Notes: a model not told the origin generated them from the letters alone. 64,000 nt of DNA from Dietzia sp. JS16-p6b (GCF_003052165.1 NZ_CP024869.1:2204001-2268000), one strand, 5' to 3'; counted from the first letter of the stretch, positions 19,458-29,422 are shown. A program made the numbers and translations.

Positions 19458-19550
19458 CCCTCCCCGGCCCGGGGCCGCCCCGAGCGGTCGCACGAGGCCG
19501 GGCCCGCGGAGCGGCTGCACGGGGCGGCGGCCACGCCTACTCTGGCCCGT

Positions 19551-20954
19551 ATGGCTGACCAGAGTGGATTCCGTATCGAGCACGACACCATGGGCGAGGT
19601 CCGGGTACCGGTCGACGCGCTGTGGCGGGCCCAGACGCAGCGGGCGGTGGAGAACTTCCCGGTCTCGGGCAGCGGTCTCGAGCGCGCACAGATCCGCGCG
19701 CTCGGCCTGCTCAAGTCCGCGTGCGCGACGGTCAACGGTCGTCTCGGGCTCCTCGAGCAGACCAAGGTCGACGCGATCGTGTCCGCGGCCGGCCGGATCG
19801 CCGACGGGGAGGTCGACGAGCACTTCCCCGTGGACGTGTTCCAGACCGGCTCCGGCACCAGTTCCAACATGAACGCCAACGAGGTCATCGCGTCGCTGTG
19901 CGCGGCAGAGGGTGTCACCGTGCACCCGAACGACGATGTCAACATGTCGCAGTCCTCCAACGACACCTTCCCCACCGCGACCCACGTCGCCGCGACGGAG
20001 GTGGCGCTGACCGAACTCGTCCCCGCACTGAGCGGGCTGGCCGAGTCGCTCGAGCGGAAGTCCGTCGAGTGGCGGGACGTGGTCAAGTCCGGCCGCACCC
20101 ATCTCATGGACGCGGTCCCCGTGACCCTGGGCCAGGAGTTCGGGGGGTACGCGCGCCAGCTCCGGGCCGGGGCCGAGCGTGTCTGCGCCACCCTGCCCCG
20201 GGTGGGCGAACTCCCGATCGGCGGCACGGCCGCGGGCACCGGCCTCAACGCACCGGACGGCTTCGGCTCCGCGGTGGTGGAGGAACTGCGCGCCCTCACC
20301 GGGCTCGAGGAGCTGCGCCTGGCCGCGGACCCGTTCGAGGCGCAGTCCGCTCGCGACGGTCTGGTGGAGCTCTCCGGGGCGATGCGCACGATCGCAGTCT
20401 CGCTGACGAAGATCGCCAACGACGTCCGCTGGATGGGGTCCGGTCCCATGACGGGCTTGTCCGAGGTCCACCTGCCGGACCTGCAGCCCGGGTCGTCGAT
20501 CATGCCCGGCAAGGTCAATCCGGTACTGTGCGAGACCATCTCCCAGGTCGCCGCCCAGGTGGTGGGCAACGACGCGGCCGTGGCCTGGGCCGGCGCGACC
20601 GGGGCCTTCGAGCTCAACACCGCGATCCCGGTGATGGCCCGCAACGTCCTGGAATCGGCTCGGATCCTCACCACGTCCACCACCCTGTTCGCCGAGCGCT
20701 GCATCGACGGGATCGAACCCGACGTCGACAGGATGCGCCGCTACGCCGAGTCCTCGCCCTCGATCGTCACCCCGCTGAACTCGGCCATCGGCTACGAGGA
20801 GGCCGCCCGGGTGGCCAAGCACGCGTTGGCGGAGGGGATGACGATCCGCGAGGCCGTGATCGCCCTGGGCTTCGTCCCCGATCCGCTGAGCGAGGACGAG
20901 CTGGACCGCCGCCTCGACGTGCTGGGGATGACGGGGCTCGACCGCGAGCGCTGA
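19551..20954 (+). CDS. fum: Class II fumarate hydratase
   Basis: 467 residues. Interconverts fumarate and malate in the TCA cycle. The fumarase/aspartase superfamily signature [12 protein letters not shown] is present near residue 318, with [49 protein letters not shown] and [12 protein letters not shown] contributing the active site formed by three subunits. It is the iron-independent, heat-stable class. The stop is only 6 bases from the stop of phoH2, which converges on it, so transcription must end within or between these genes. Confidence 0.97.
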   Translation: MADQSGFRIEHDTMGEVRVPVDALWRAQTQRAVENFPVSGSGLERAQIRALGLLKSACATVNGRLGLLEQTKVDAIVSAAGRIADGEVDEHFPVDVFQTGSGTSSNMNANEVIASLCAAEGVTVHPNDDVNMSQSSNDTFPTATHVAATEVALTELVPALSGLAESLERKSVEWRDVVKSGRTHLMDAVPVTLGQEFGGYARQLRAGAERVCATLPRVGELPIGGTAAGTGLNAPDGFGSAVVEELRALTGLEELRLAADPFEAQSARDGLVELSGAMRTIAVSLTKIANDVRWMGSGPMTGLSEVHLPDLQPGSSIMPGKVNPVLCETISQVAAQVVGNDAAVAWAGATGAFELNTAIPVMARNVLESARILTTSTTLFAERCIDGIEPDVDRMRRYAESSPSIVTPLNSAIGYEEAARVAKHALAEGMTIREAVIALGFVPDPLSEDELDRRLDVLGMTGLDRER

Positions 20955-20960
20955 CGCCGG

Positions 20961-22316
20961 TCAGGCGGCGTGGATCCGGCGCAACTCCCCGGGCAGGGCG
21001 TCCGGGTGGAACTCCTCGAGCATCGTGGTGACCAACTCGGCGATCGCCGACCGCTCCGAGCGGTTGAGGGTCACGTGCGCGAACAACGGATGTCCCTTGA
21101 GCTTCTCCACCACCGCCTGGATGCCGTCGTGACGACCGACGCGCAGGTTGTCACGCTGGGCCACATCGTGGGTGAGCACGACCCGCGACCCGGTGCCCAG
21201 CCTGGAGAGCACGGTGAGCAGCACGTTGCGCTCGAGTGACTGCGCCTCGTCGACGATCACGAACGAGTCGTGCAGGCTCCGGCCGCGGATGTGGGTGAGC
21301 GGGAGCACCTCCAGGATGTCCCGGTCCATCACCTCGTCGATCACGTTCTCGCTGACCAGGCCCTCGAGGGTGTCGAAGACCGCCTGCGACCACGGCGACA
21401 TCTTCTCGGTCTCGCTGCCCGGGAGGTAGCCGAGTTCCTGGCCACCCACGGCGTAGAGGGGCCGGAACACGACGATCTTGCGGTGGCGGCGCCGCTCGAG
21501 GACGGACTCGAGCCCGGCGCACAGGGCGAGCGCGGACTTGCCCGTTCCCGCCCGGCCCCCGAGCGAGACGATCCCGATCGACTCGTCGAGCAGGCAGTCG
21601 ATGGCGATGCGCTGCTCGGCCGAGCGGCCCCGCAGGCCGAACACCTCGACATCCCCGCGCACCAGCTTCAACCCGCCGCCGTCGGTGACGCGGGCCAGTG
21701 CCGACGACGACTCGGTCTGGACCCGGATACCGCAGTGGACCGGGGTCTGCACGTCCAACCCGGCCGCGCGGGCCGCGAGCGGCGACGCCCCACCGTCGGA
21801 GAACAGGGTGTCCACGAGATCCTGGGTGGCGGGCAGGTCGGCCACCCCGCTGTACCCGGTCAGCACCACGTCCTGGGCGTGGTACTCGTCTGCGGGCAGC
21901 CCCACCGATCCGGCCTTGACGCGCAGCGGCACGTCCTTGGAGACGAGGACGGTGTCCTGGCCCTCCGCGCGGAGGTTGAGCGCGCACGCGAGGATCCGAG
22001 AATCCTCGCCGGTGTTGCGAAAGCCGGTCGGCAGGATCGTCTGGTCGGTGTGGTTGAGTTCCACCCGCAGGGTGCCGCCCTCGTCGGTGATGGGCAGGTC
22101 GCCGTCGAGCCGTCCGTGGCGCAGGCGCAGGTCCTCGAGGAGTCGGAGGGCCTCTCGGGCGAAGTAGCCGAGCTCGGGGTGGTGTCGCTTGCCCTCCAGC
22201 TCCCCGATCACCGCGATGGGCAACACCACGTGGTGCTCGGCGAAGCGGGTGACGGCCCACGGGTCAGAGAGCAGAACCGAGGTGTCGAGGACGTAGGTGC
22301 GTACGGTGTCGGTCAC
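20961..22316 (-). CDS. phoH2: PhoH2-type protein: PIN ribonuclease domain plus PhoH ATPase/helicase
   Basis: 451 residues. Residues about 1-140 are a PIN domain ([11 protein letters not shown] with the first acidic residue, [40 protein letters not shown]). Residues about 230-440 are a PhoH P-loop ATPase with Walker [31 protein letters not shown], the Walker B-like [13 protein letters not shown] and [10 protein letters not shown]. PhoH2 proteins unwind and cleave RNA. GTG start with AGGAG 6 bases upstream. In mycobacteria a small antitoxin-like gene, phoAT, precedes it; here the frame that would overlap the start is open for under 20 codons, so no PhoAT is apparent. Confidence 0.94.
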   Translation of the reverse strand: MTDTVRTYVLDTSVLLSDPWAVTRFAEHHVVLPIAVIGELEGKRHHPELGYFAREALRLLEDLRLRHGRLDGDLPITDEGGTLRVELNHTDQTILPTGFRNTGEDSRILACALNLRAEGQDTVLVSKDVPLRVKAGSVGLPADEYHAQDVVLTGYSGVADLPATQDLVDTLFSDGGASPLAARAAGLDVQTPVHCGIRVQTESSSALARVTDGGGLKLVRGDVEVFGLRGRSAEQRIAIDCLLDESIGIVSLGGRAGTGKSALALCAGLESVLERRRHRKIVVFRPLYAVGGQELGYLPGSETEKMSPWSQAVFDTLEGLVSENVIDEVMDRDILEVLPLTHIRGRSLHDSFVIVDEAQSLERNVLLTVLSRLGTGSRVVLTHDVAQRDNLRVGRHDGIQAVVEKLKGHPLFAHVTLNRSERSAIAELVTTMLEEFHPDALPGELRRIHAA

Positions 22317-22503
22317 GGCGGACTCCTGGCCCGCGGCACCGCGGGCGAGCTGGGGGTGGACCGGTCGGCTCAGGTCACCTGGTGGTGACGGGGCCGGGTG
22401 CCGGCCCCCTCCCGATCGAGTGCGTCGATCATCGGCTGGGACCTCCCGACGGTCGGCTTCCCCACCGACCGTTGAGAGTCACGCTACGCCCGAATCACAC
22501 ACC

Positions 22504-22520
22504 TGTGAGTTAACTCATCG
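22504..22520. promoter_or_regulatory. Possible Crp/GlxR-type site upstream of phoH2
   Basis: TGTGAGTTAACTCATC matches the Crp/GlxR pattern TGTGA-N6-TCACA in 8 of 10 fixed positions and contains the perfect palindrome TGAGTTAACTCA (22506-22517). It lies in the 276-base region between phoH2 and the MaoC gene, about 190 bases before the phoH2 start. cAMP-dependent control is inference only. Confidence 0.35.
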
Positions 22521-22592
22521 TGAATTCGTCAGACTCGTCGACACCTGCGGCCGGGGACCCGGCTCTCCCGCCCCGGAACCCTCGGCCCCGCC

Positions 22593-23045
22593 TCACTCGA
22601 CCATCATCCGCACGGTCTCGGCCACGACCGCCGGACGGTCGGAGCCCTCGACCTCGACGGTCACCAGGCTGTTGAGCTGGACTCCGGCGGACTTGCGTTG
22701 GAGCGAGGTGAGCTCGACGCCCGCGCGGATCCGCGAGCCCACCGGGACCGGGGCCGGGAACCGGACCTTGTCGACGCCGTAGTTGATCATCATCCGGAAT
22801 CCACGGATGTCCAGAACCTCCGCCCCCAGCACCGGCAGCAGGGACAGTGTGAGGTATCCGTGGGCGATGGTGGCGCCGTACGGCCCCTGCGCCGCGCGGA
22901 CGGGATCCACGTGGATCCACTGGTGATCCCCGGTGGCCTCGGCGAACGCGTCGATCCGGTCCTGCGTGATCTCCATCCAGTCGCTGTACCCCACGTGTCG
23001 GCCGAGTTCGGCCTCGAGCTGCTCCAGCCCCTCGAACACCCTCAT
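22593..23045 (-). CDS. MaoC-family (R)-specific enoyl-CoA hydratase
   Basis: 150 residues, a single hotdog domain. The hydratase-2 motif is present: ITQDRIDAFAEATGDHQWIHVDPVRAA supplies the catalytic Asp and His, followed by GATIAHGYLTLSLLP and NYGVDKVRFPAPVPVGSRIRA. Such enzymes add water to trans-2-enoyl-CoA giving (R)-3-hydroxyacyl-CoA. The ATG overlaps the stop of the acyl-CoA dehydrogenase gene (ATGA), and dehydrogenation followed by hydration is a natural pathway order. It closely resembles the MaoC gene at 41237, suggesting duplication. Confidence 0.9.
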   Translation of the reverse strand: MRVFEGLEQLEAELGRHVGYSDWMEITQDRIDAFAEATGDHQWIHVDPVRAAQGPYGATIAHGYLTLSLLPVLGAEVLDIRGFRMMINYGVDKVRFPAPVPVGSRIRAGVELTSLQRKSAGVQLNSLVTVEVEGSDRPAVVAETVRMMVE

Positions 23046-24196
23046 GACAGTCCTCCTCGCTGCACCAGTTGCGATGCGATGACGTTGCGTTGGATCTCGT
23101 TGGTCCCCTCGCCCACGATCATGAGCGGGGCGTCCCGGAAGTAGCGCTCGACGTCGTACTCCGTGGAGTACCCGTAGCCGCCGTGGATCCGGACCGCGTC
23201 GAGCGCGATCTCCATGGCGGCCTCGGAGGCGAAGAGCTTGGCCATCCCCGCCTCCATGTCGCAGCGCTCGCCGGCATCGGCGCGCTCCGCCGCGTGGAGC
23301 GTGAGCTGGCGCGCGGCGGAGAGCCTGGTGGCCATGTCGGCCAGTCGATGGCCGATCGCCTGGTGCTCCCAGATCGGTCGGCCGAACGACTCCCGCTGCT
23401 GCGCGTAGGCGAGCGAGTCCTCCAGGGCGGCCGCCGCCACCCCGAGGGCGCGGCCCGCGACCTGGATCCGTCCGGTCTCCAGGCCCGTCATCATCTGGCC
23501 GAACCCCCGCCCCGGCTCCCCGCCGAGGATCTGCGTGACGGGCGTGCGATAGCCGTCGAACGCCAACTCGCACGTCTCGACGCCCTTGTATCCCAGCTTG
23601 GACAGGTCGCGCGAGACGGTCAGGCCGGGCCCGTGCTCGACCAGCACGATCGAGATCCCCCTGTGCGCGGGAGTGGCCGCGGGATCCGTCTTGCAGAGCA
23701 GCGCGATGAGGCCGGAACGGCGCGCGTTGGAGATCCACGTCTTGGTGCCGGTGATCACGAGGTCGTCGCCGTCGGGACGCGCGGTGGTCCCCATGGCCTG
23801 GAGGTCCGACCCCCCTCCCGGCTCGGTGAGCGCCATGGTCGCCCGCACCTCACCCGTCGCCAGCCGCGGGAGGTAGGCGGCCTTCTGCTCCTCGGTGCCG
23901 AACCTGGTGAGCAGCGTGGCCACCACGGTGTGCCCGCCCATAGCGCCGGCGAGCGACATCCACCCGCGGGCGAGCTCCTCGGTCACGTGCACGAAGCAGG
24001 GCATCGAGACCGGCATCCCGCCGTACTCCTCGGGCACGGCCAGACCGTAGATCCCGATCTGCTTCATCTGCTCGATCCAGCGTTCGGGGTAGGAGTCCGC
24101 GTGCTCCGTCTCGCGGACGGACGGCCTGACCTCACGGTCGATGAAGCGGCGCACGGTCGCCACCAGATAGGCCTCGTCCTCGTTCAGGTCCGGCAC
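23042..24196 (-). CDS. Acyl-CoA dehydrogenase
   Basis: About 384 residues from a GTG at 24196 with AGGTGC upstream (start VPDLNEDEAYLVATVRRF); an ATG near 24299 would add a low-complexity leader. FAD-dependent oxidation of acyl-CoA to enoyl-CoA. Motifs: YGLAVPEEYGG, MALTEPGGGSDLQAM (flavin site), TGTKTWISNA, DLSKLGYKGVETCELAFD, GRIQVAGRALG, and the C-terminal IHGGYGYSTEYDVERYFRD and GEGTNEIQRNVIA, which keeps the catalytic glutamate in the position used by short/medium-chain enzymes. It is translationally coupled to the MaoC gene and divergent from the tandem-hotdog hydratase gene. Confidence 0.92.
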   Translation of the reverse strand: MPDLNEDEAYLVATVRRFIDREVRPSVRETEHADSYPERWIEQMKQIGIYGLAVPEEYGGMPVSMPCFVHVTEELARGWMSLAGAMGGHTVVATLLTRFGTEEQKAAYLPRLATGEVRATMALTEPGGGSDLQAMGTTARPDGDDLVITGTKTWISNARRSGLIALLCKTDPAATPAHRGISIVLVEHGPGLTVSRDLSKLGYKGVETCELAFDGYRTPVTQILGGEPGRGFGQMMTGLETGRIQVAGRALGVAAAALEDSLAYAQQRESFGRPIWEHQAIGHRLADMATRLSAARQLTLHAAERADAGERCDMEAGMAKLFASEAAMEIALDAVRIHGGYGYSTEYDVERYFRDAPLMIVGEGTNEIQRNVIASQLVQRGGLS

Positions 24197-24316
24197 CGCG
24201 CAGCACCTCGTCGTCGTCGTCGCTCGGTCGTCCGCCCGGGTGGACGTCGGCTCATCGTCCCAACCCGCCGCACATCCGTCAATAATCATGCTCATGGATT
24301 GCCTAGGATGACGGCC

Positions 24317-25318
24317 ATGGACAGTCGCGGCCACCTCCCCGTCGGCGGACCCCACTTCGATCAGTTGGCGGTGGGGCAGGTCGTCGTCGACGCCCCGGCG
24401 GTGACCCTCACGGACGGGCTCGCCGCGACCCACCAGGCCATCCTCGGCGACCGCCTGCGGCTCCCCCTGGACCGCCATCTCGCCCGCACGGTCACCGGTG
24501 GAACGGTGGCCCACCCCGGGCTCGTCATCGACGTGGCGATCGGTCAGTCCACCGTCCTCACCCAGCGCGTCAGGGCCAACCTCTTCTACCGCGGTCTGCG
24601 TCTGCACACCGCGCCCGCGATCGGGGACACCCTGTCCACCAGGACCGAGGTCGTCGGGTTGAGGACCACCAGTCCCTCACCGGGTCGCGCCCCCACCGGA
24701 CTGGCAGCCCTGAGGGTGACCACCACCGACCAGGACGGGCGGACCGTCCTGGACTTCCACCGGTGCGCCATGCTGCCGCTCACGCCGGGGGTCGACCCGG
24801 CGTCGTGCGCGCACGCCGACGACCTGTCGACGATCGGGGCCGCCCCCGCCCGGCCGTGGGCCGCGCCCGAGGGCTGGGACGTGGCCGCGTACCGCGCCGT
24901 GGTCCCCGGAGCCGGCGACCCCCTCCCGTCCGAGGGCACCGTGATGCGCGCGGGCGCCGACGTGGTCTCCGGCGCCCCGGAGCTGGCCCGGCTCACCACC
25001 AACATCGCCCGGGCGCACCACGACGCCCGTGTCTCGGACTCCGGCCGGTTGGTCTACGGCGGCCACACCATCGGGCTCGCACTGGCCCAGGCCACCCGCG
25101 CACTGCCGACGATGCTCACCGTGCTCGGCTGGCACTCGTGCGACCACCTGGGCCCGGTCCGCGAGGGTGACACCCTAAGCAGCGACCTCGTGGTGGGGGC
25201 CGCTGACGACCTCCCCGGCGGCGGGACGGCGCTCGACCTCCGGTCACTCGTCACCGCCCACCGCGACGACGGCGACGCTCCCGTCCTGGACTGGTCGTTC
25301 ACCGTTCTCATGCCCTGA
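24317..25318 (+). CDS. Tandem-hotdog (MaoC-like) hydratase resembling mesaconyl-CoA hydratase
   Basis: About 333 residues from the ATG at 24317 (MDSRGHLPVGG), with AGGA 8 bases upstream. Two hotdog halves are seen. The N-terminal half begins HFDQLAVGQVVVDAPAVTLTDGL and includes ANLFYRGLRLHTAPAIGDTLSTRTEVVGL. The C-terminal half has GRLVYGGHTIGLALAQATRAL and HSCDHLGPVREGDTLSSDLVV. This order, and the phrases F-AVGQ and YGGH-I-LA, are those of Mch-type mesaconyl-CoA hydratases (methylmalyl-CoA dehydratases), although the HxxP-type active site here is not exact. It is divergent from an acyl-CoA dehydrogenase and followed by a GntR regulator 17 bases on. Another branched dicarboxylyl-CoA could be the substrate. 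Confidence 0.78.
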   Translation: MDSRGHLPVGGPHFDQLAVGQVVVDAPAVTLTDGLAATHQAILGDRLRLPLDRHLARTVTGGTVAHPGLVIDVAIGQSTVLTQRVRANLFYRGLRLHTAPAIGDTLSTRTEVVGLRTTSPSPGRAPTGLAALRVTTTDQDGRTVLDFHRCAMLPLTPGVDPASCAHADDLSTIGAAPARPWAAPEGWDVAAYRAVVPGAGDPLPSEGTVMRAGADVVSGAPELARLTTNIARAHHDARVSDSGRLVYGGHTIGLALAQATRALPTMLTVLGWHSCDHLGPVREGDTLSSDLVVGAADDLPGGGTALDLRSLVTAHRDDGDAPVLDWSFTVLMP

Positions 25319-25331
25319 CGATCGAATCGGG

Positions 25332-25341
25332 GATAATGGTT
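25332..25341 (-). promoter_or_regulatory. AACCATTATC decamer at the GntR gene start
   Basis: The minus strand reads AACCATTATC directly over the GntR start codon region. The same decamer occurs at 29362-29371 between the divergent ACAD and CaiB genes, and a related AT-rich stretch (AATAATCATGCTCATGG) lies at 24281-24297 before the other ACAD. It may be part of the regulator's operator. Confidence 0.35.
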
Positions 25342-26103
25342 GTCATGAGTTCAGGAGGCGGCGCTCGTCCGGGGATGGGTCGTCCCAAGAAGACCGCCCT
25401 CCTGGTGGCCCAGCAGATCGTCGAGGACATCTCCCGCCGCGGCAACACCGTCGGCGACCGGTTGCCGCCGGAACACCTCATGCTCGAGCACTACGGGGTC
25501 GGCCGCGGGACTCTGCGGGAGTCGCTGCGCTACCTGGAGTTGCAGGGCGTCCTCATGCTCAAGCCGGGCCCGGGTGGCGGGCCGATCGTGCAGCAACCGG
25601 ACGGGGGGACGCTCGCCGCCACCCTGAGCCTGCTCCTGCAGTTCGAGAACGCCCCGTTCTCCACGATCATGGAGGCCCGCGCGGCGCTGGAGCCCACGAT
25701 CGCCCGTCTGGCCACCGCGAGGATCGACGATGCCGGCCTGGCCCGACTCGCCGAGAACCTCCGCCTGACCCGGGAGGAGCTGACCGATCAGGCCGCCTTC
25801 TCCGCGCATTCCGAGCGCTTCCACGAACTCGTGGCCTGGAGCTCCGGGAACGCGCTCTTCGGCTATCTCTTCGACGCCCTGAGCGGGTTGATCGCCGGCG
25901 CCTCGATGGGCATCACCTACCCGAGGCGACAGCGCGAGTTGACCTGCGACATCCACGAGGAGATCTACGCCGCCATCTCGGACGGCGACGGGGACACGGC
26001 GTCCCACCTGATGTCGGCCCACATCAACGAGCACACCACCTACCTGGAGAAGCGGTTCCACAAGGCGCTCGCACGGCCGATACGGTGGGACCTCGACGGC
26101 TGA
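25336..26103 (+). CDS. GntR/FadR-type transcriptional regulator (FCD domain)
   Basis: About 255 residues. The N-terminal winged helix (LVAQQIVEDISRRGNTVGDRLPPEHLMLEHYGVGRGTLRESLRYLELQGVLMLKPG) carries the GntR signature. Residues about 105-240 form an FCD ligand-binding domain with metal-ligand-type histidines in HSERFHELV, IHEEIYAAI and MSAHINEHT. Such regulators usually sense acyl-CoAs or organic acids. Three in-frame ATGs (25336, 25345, 25375) are possible. The position between the hydratase and a minus-strand SDR/CaiB/ACAD operon suggests it controls both sides. A shared decamer, AACCATTATC, is a candidate operator component. Confidence 0.88.
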   Translation: MVVMSSGGGARPGMGRPKKTALLVAQQIVEDISRRGNTVGDRLPPEHLMLEHYGVGRGTLRESLRYLELQGVLMLKPGPGGGPIVQQPDGGTLAATLSLLLQFENAPFSTIMEARAALEPTIARLATARIDDAGLARLAENLRLTREELTDQAAFSAHSERFHELVAWSSGNALFGYLFDALSGLIAGASMGITYPRRQRELTCDIHEEIYAAISDGDGDTASHLMSAHINEHTTYLEKRFHKALARPIRWDLDG

Positions 26104-26117
26104 CCCGGCCGCGCGGC

Positions 26118-26858
26118 TCAGATATGGCGGCCGCCGGTGATCTCGAGAACCGTTCCGGTCATGTAGCTCGACATGTCGCTGGCCAGGAAGAGCACCACCT
26201 CCGCCACCTCTGAGGGCTCGCCGGCCCGGCCCATCGGGATCTCGGCCATCTTCTCGTCCCACACGTGTTGCGGCATCGCCAGCGTCATCGCGGTCCGGAT
26301 GAGACCGGGCTGGATCGCGTTGATCCGCACGTTCTTGAAGGCGACCTCCTTGGCGGCGGCCTTGGTCAACCCGACGATCCCTGCCTTGGCGGCGGAGTAG
26401 TTGGTCTGGCCCTTGAGACCGACCTTCCCGGAGATCGAGGAGACGTTGACGATCGATCCTCCCCCGTGCTCCCGCATCCGTCCGGCGGCGGCGCGGGTGC
26501 CGTTCCACGTGCCCTTGAGGTGGATCGCGATGATGTCGTCGAACTGCTGCTCGGTCATCGTGCGCATGGTGGCGTCGCGGGTGACCCCGGCGTTGTTGAC
26601 GAACACCCCGAGCGGCCCGAACGCATCCTCGGCCACGTCGATCAGGTGCTCGACCGCCGCGCCGTCGCGGACGTCGCAGTTGACGTAGCGCGCCCTGCCC
26701 TGACCGCCCAGCTCGTCGACCGCGGCCGCACCCGCCTCGTCGTCGATGTCCCCCACCACGACGCGCGCGCCGTTGTCGACGAAGGTCCGGGCGATCTCCA
26801 GCCCGATCCCGCGCGCGGCGCCGGTGACGACCGCCGTCCTACCCTCGAGCAGTGCCAT
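26118..26858 (-). CDS. SDR oxidoreductase (FabG/3-hydroxyacyl-CoA dehydrogenase-like)
   Basis: 246 residues of the classical SDR type: TGAARGIG cofactor loop, [22 protein letters not shown] with the catalytic serine, [18 protein letters not shown] with the Tyr-x-x-x-Lys pair, and the C-terminal EITGGRHI. An aspartate after the second strand (VVVGDIDDE) suggests NAD(H). Likely oxidises a 3-hydroxyacyl-CoA to the 3-oxo compound in the adjacent beta-oxidation-like pathway, but FabG-type reductases are hard to tell apart. Its start lies inside the last 20 bases of the CaiB gene, so the two are coupled in one operon with the upstream ACAD gene. Confidence 0.9.
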   Translation of the reverse strand: MALLEGRTAVVTGAARGIGLEIARTFVDNGARVVVGDIDDEAGAAAVDELGGQGRARYVNCDVRDGAAVEHLIDVAEDAFGPLGVFVNNAGVTRDATMRTMTEQQFDDIIAIHLKGTWNGTRAAAGRMREHGGGSIVNVSSISGKVGLKGQTNYSAAKAGIVGLTKAAAKEVAFKNVRINAIQPGLIRTAMTLAMPQHVWDEKMAEIPMGRAGEPSEVAEVVLFLASDMSSYMTGTVLEITGGRHI

Positions 26859-28077
26859 GGGTGTCCTCTCCTCGTGTGACCTGATGCGTGGTGTCCTGAT
26901 GTGTGATGTCCGGGTGCGTGGCGTCCGGGTGTGCGGCCAGTTCGGCCAGGATCGCGTCCGTGTGTTGCCCGAGCGCGGGCACCGACCCCATCGGCAGCTC
27001 TACGTCTGCATAGTCGACGGGCGGCAGCAGTCCGCGTACGGGTCCTGCGGGGGTGTCGACCTGTCTCCACCGGTCCCGCGCGTCGAGCTGCGGGTGGTCG
27101 ACCAGCCCCCCGACATCGTTGAGCCTGGCCGCCGGGACGCCGGCAGCATCGAGCCGGTCGGCCAGCTCCTGGGACCCGTACTCCGCGGTCAGGGCGCTGA
27201 TCAGCGCATCCACCTCCCCGCGTCGGGAGACCCGGGCGATGTTGGTGGCATATCGCTCGTCGTCGACGAGGTCCGGTCGTCCGAGAACCTCGCGCACCAA
27301 CGCCGCCCAACCACGGTCGTTCTGTACGCCGATGAGCACCTGGCCGTCCGTGGTCGGAAAGGCGTCGTACGGACAGATCGAGGCGTGCGAGAGACCCATA
27401 CGACCGAGCTGCCGGCCCTCGTACATCCGGACGTACATCGGGTGGCCCATCCACTCGGCCGTCGCCTCGAACATGGACACCTCGATAGTGGCTCCCCGCC
27501 CGGTCCGTTCCCGCCGGAACAACGCCGACTGGACGGCCGACAGTGCGTACATCCCGGTCGCGATGTCGGAGACCGGGACGCCCGACTTGGAGGCGCTCTC
27601 GGGGGTGCCGGTGATCGAGCACAGACCCGACTCGGCCTGGATGAGCATGTCGTAGGCCTTGCGACCGGAGTACGGCCCCCCGTCGCCGTAGCCGGACAGG
27701 GTGACGACGACGAGCTCGTCCTTACGCTCCCGGAGGACGGCGGCTCCGAGGCCCAGCCGCTCCATCGCCCCGGGGGCCAGGTTGCTCAGGACCACGTCCG
27801 CGCGATCGGCCAGGTCGAGCGCGACCCGGCGACCGTGGTCGGAGGCCAGGTCGAGCGCGATGGATTCCTTTCCCCTGTTGAGCCAGACGAAGTGGGAGGC
27901 CTGGCCGTGGACGGCGTCGTCGTAGGACCGCGCGAAGTCGCCCTCACCAGGACGCTCGACCTTGATGACACGAGCGCCGAGGTCGGCGAGATGCCGGGTG
28001 GCCAGCGGGCCGGCGACGGCCTGTTCGACCGCCAGGACCGTGATCCCCTCGAGAGGGAGCGGTCCGTCGCCGCTCAT
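26839..28077 (-). CDS. CaiB/BaiF (class III) CoA-transferase
   Basis: 412 residues. Typical family III blocks: [95 protein letters not shown] (containing the conserved catalytic Asp, SDIATG) and [10 protein letters not shown]. It transfers CoA between acids without ATP. The C-terminus is a histidine/threonine/aspartate repeat encoded by a 15-base tandem repeat that is not part of the fold. The gene overlaps the ACAD gene upstream by 4 bases and the SDR downstream by 20, giving a tight ACAD-CaiB-SDR operon. Confidence 0.91.
   Translation of the reverse strand: MSGDGPLPLEGITVLAVEQAVAGPLATRHLADLGARVIKVERPGEGDFARSYDDAVHGQASHFVWLNRGKESIALDLASDHGRRVALDLADRADVVLSNLAPGAMERLGLGAAVLRERKDELVVVTLSGYGDGGPYSGRKAYDMLIQAESGLCSITGTPESASKSGVPVSDIATGMYALSAVQSALFRRERTGRGATIEVSMFEATAEWMGHPMYVRMYEGRQLGRMGLSHASICPYDAFPTTDGQVLIGVQNDRGWAALVREVLGRPDLVDDERYATNIARVSRRGEVDALISALTAEYGSQELADRLDAAGVPAARLNDVGGLVDHPQLDARDRWRQVDTPAGPVRGLLPPVDYADVELPMGSVPALGQHTDAILAELAAHPDATHPDITHQDTTHQVTRGEDTHGTARG
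26881..26940 (-). repeat. 15-bp tandem repeat at the 3' end of the CaiB gene
   Basis: Four degenerate 15-base units (26881-26895, 26896-26910, 26911-26925, 26926-26940) share the core tGxGTGxxxGTC. They encode the C-terminal [20 protein letters not shown] run. The length is probably variable between strains. Confidence 0.7.
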
Positions 28078-29306
28078 CGCCCGTCGGCCTCGCGGGTCGC
28101 ACCACGCATGAGCCCGCCACCGATGATGAGCTTCTGGATCTCACTCGTCCCCTCGTAGAGGCGCAGCAGGCGGATGTCCCGGTAGATCCGCTCGACCGCG
28201 ACACCGCGCATGTACCCGGTGCCACCGTGGATCTGCACGGCCAGGTCCGCGACCTTCCCGGCCATCTCGGTGCAGTACAGCTTGGCGACGGACGGGGCGA
28301 TCCGTCGGTCCTCTCCCGAGACGTACTTGGCCGCCACCTCTCGCACGAGGGCCCGACCGGACATCACCCCCACCTGCTGGTCGGCGATCATCGCCTGCAC
28401 CAACTGGAAGTCCCCGACGAGGGTGCCCCCCTGCGTGGTGGTGGACGCGTAGGACAGCGACTCGTCGAGCGCCCGCTGCGCCGACCCCACGGCGACGGCG
28501 GCGATGTGCACGCGGCCGCGGGCCAGGGACGTCATCGCCGCGCGGTACCCGGCGTCCTCGTCTCCACCCACGAGCGCCGAGGCCGGGACCCGCACGCCGC
28601 TGAAGACCACCTCGGACGTCGAGGACCCCTCCTGCCCCATCTTCCGGTCCTTCGGCCCCACCGTGACCCCGGGCGCGTCGGCGGGGACGAGGAACACGGC
28701 GATGCCCGGCCCCCGCTCGTCGGCGGGCCGCGTCCGGGCGAACAGCACGAAAAGGTCCGCCACCGGGGCGTTGGTGATGAACCGCTTGGTGCCGTCGATC
28801 ACCCAGTCCCCGCCGTCCCGGACGGCCCTGGTCGTCAGTCCCGCCGGGTTGGACCCCGCGCCGTCCTCGGTCAGGGCGAAGGACGAGATGACCTCGCCGG
28901 AGGCGATCCGCTCCAGCCACTCGGCCTTCTGCTCGTCGGTACCGAAGCCCACGAGGACCTGCCCGGCGATTCCGTTGTTGGTGCCGAACAGGGACCGCAT
29001 CGCCAGGCTGGTGTACCCGAACTCCATCGCCAGCTCGACGTCCTGGGACAGGTTCACCCCGAGGCCGCCCCATTCCTGAGGGATCGCGTATCCGAACATC
29101 CCCATCTCGGCCAGTCCGGTCCGGATGTCGTCCGGGACCGCGTCGGCGTCGGCGATCTCCCGCTCACGCGGGACCACCACCGTCCGGATGTAGTCGCGGG
29201 TCGCGGCGAGGATCGCGGCGAAGTCCTCCGCGTCGACCCCGGACCCCACCGCGGCGTGCGACCCCGCTCCCGGATCAGACCCCGCCGCGTCCGCCTGCAC
29301 GCTCAT
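28074..29306 (-). CDS. Acyl-CoA dehydrogenase
   Basis: 410 residues including an Ala/Gly-rich leader of about 25. Motifs: FGYAIPQEWGGLGVNLSQDVELAMEFG, FALTEDGAGSNPAGL, GTKRFITNAPVADLFVLFA, DRKMGQEGSSTSEVVFSG, ARGRVHIAAVAVGSAQRAL, and IHGGTGYMRGVAVERIYRD followed by YEGTSEIQKLIIG with the catalytic glutamate in the standard MCAD/SCAD position. The protein should form FAD-containing tetramers. It is first in the ACAD-CaiB-SDR operon and divergent from the Mct-like CoA-isomerase gene. It is only distantly similar to the ACAD at 23042, so the two probably act on different substrates. Confidence 0.93.
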   Translation of the reverse strand: MSVQADAAGSDPGAGSHAAVGSGVDAEDFAAILAATRDYIRTVVVPREREIADADAVPDDIRTGLAEMGMFGYAIPQEWGGLGVNLSQDVELAMEFGYTSLAMRSLFGTNNGIAGQVLVGFGTDEQKAEWLERIASGEVISSFALTEDGAGSNPAGLTTRAVRDGGDWVIDGTKRFITNAPVADLFVLFARTRPADERGPGIAVFLVPADAPGVTVGPKDRKMGQEGSSTSEVVFSGVRVPASALVGGDEDAGYRAAMTSLARGRVHIAAVAVGSAQRALDESLSYASTTTQGGTLVGDFQLVQAMIADQQVGVMSGRALVREVAAKYVSGEDRRIAPSVAKLYCTEMAGKVADLAVQIHGGTGYMRGVAVERIYRDIRLLRLYEGTSEIQKLIIGGGLMRGATREADGR

Positions 29307-29361
29307 GTTGCGCCCTTCGTCGTGAACCTCGCGGGACCGGGATCCGGTGCAGCGATGCCTA

Positions 29362-29371
29362 AACCATTATC
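29362..29371 (+). promoter_or_regulatory. AACCATTATC decamer in the ACAD/CaiB divergent promoter
   Basis: AACCATTATC, followed by ATCAATTGG, lies in the 116-base AT-richer gap between the divergent ACAD (28074) and CaiB (29423) genes. It is identical to the decamer at the start of the GntR gene. A candidate GntR operator half; the full palindrome cannot be defined by eye. Confidence 0.35.
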
Positions 29372-29422
29372 ATCAATTGGAAGGCGGGGCAACAGCCACC
29401 ACCGGAGCGACGGGAGCCACCG

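Noticed and set aside
18459-20822. 787-codon open frame opposite glpX and fum
   Set aside because: It spans two well-conserved genes and the gap between them, with Arg/Gly/His-rich composition: an antisense shadow.
22313-22372. PhoAT-like antitoxin overlapping the phoH2 start
   Set aside because: The frame ending in the GTGA overlap is open for under 20 codons and has no ribosome site.
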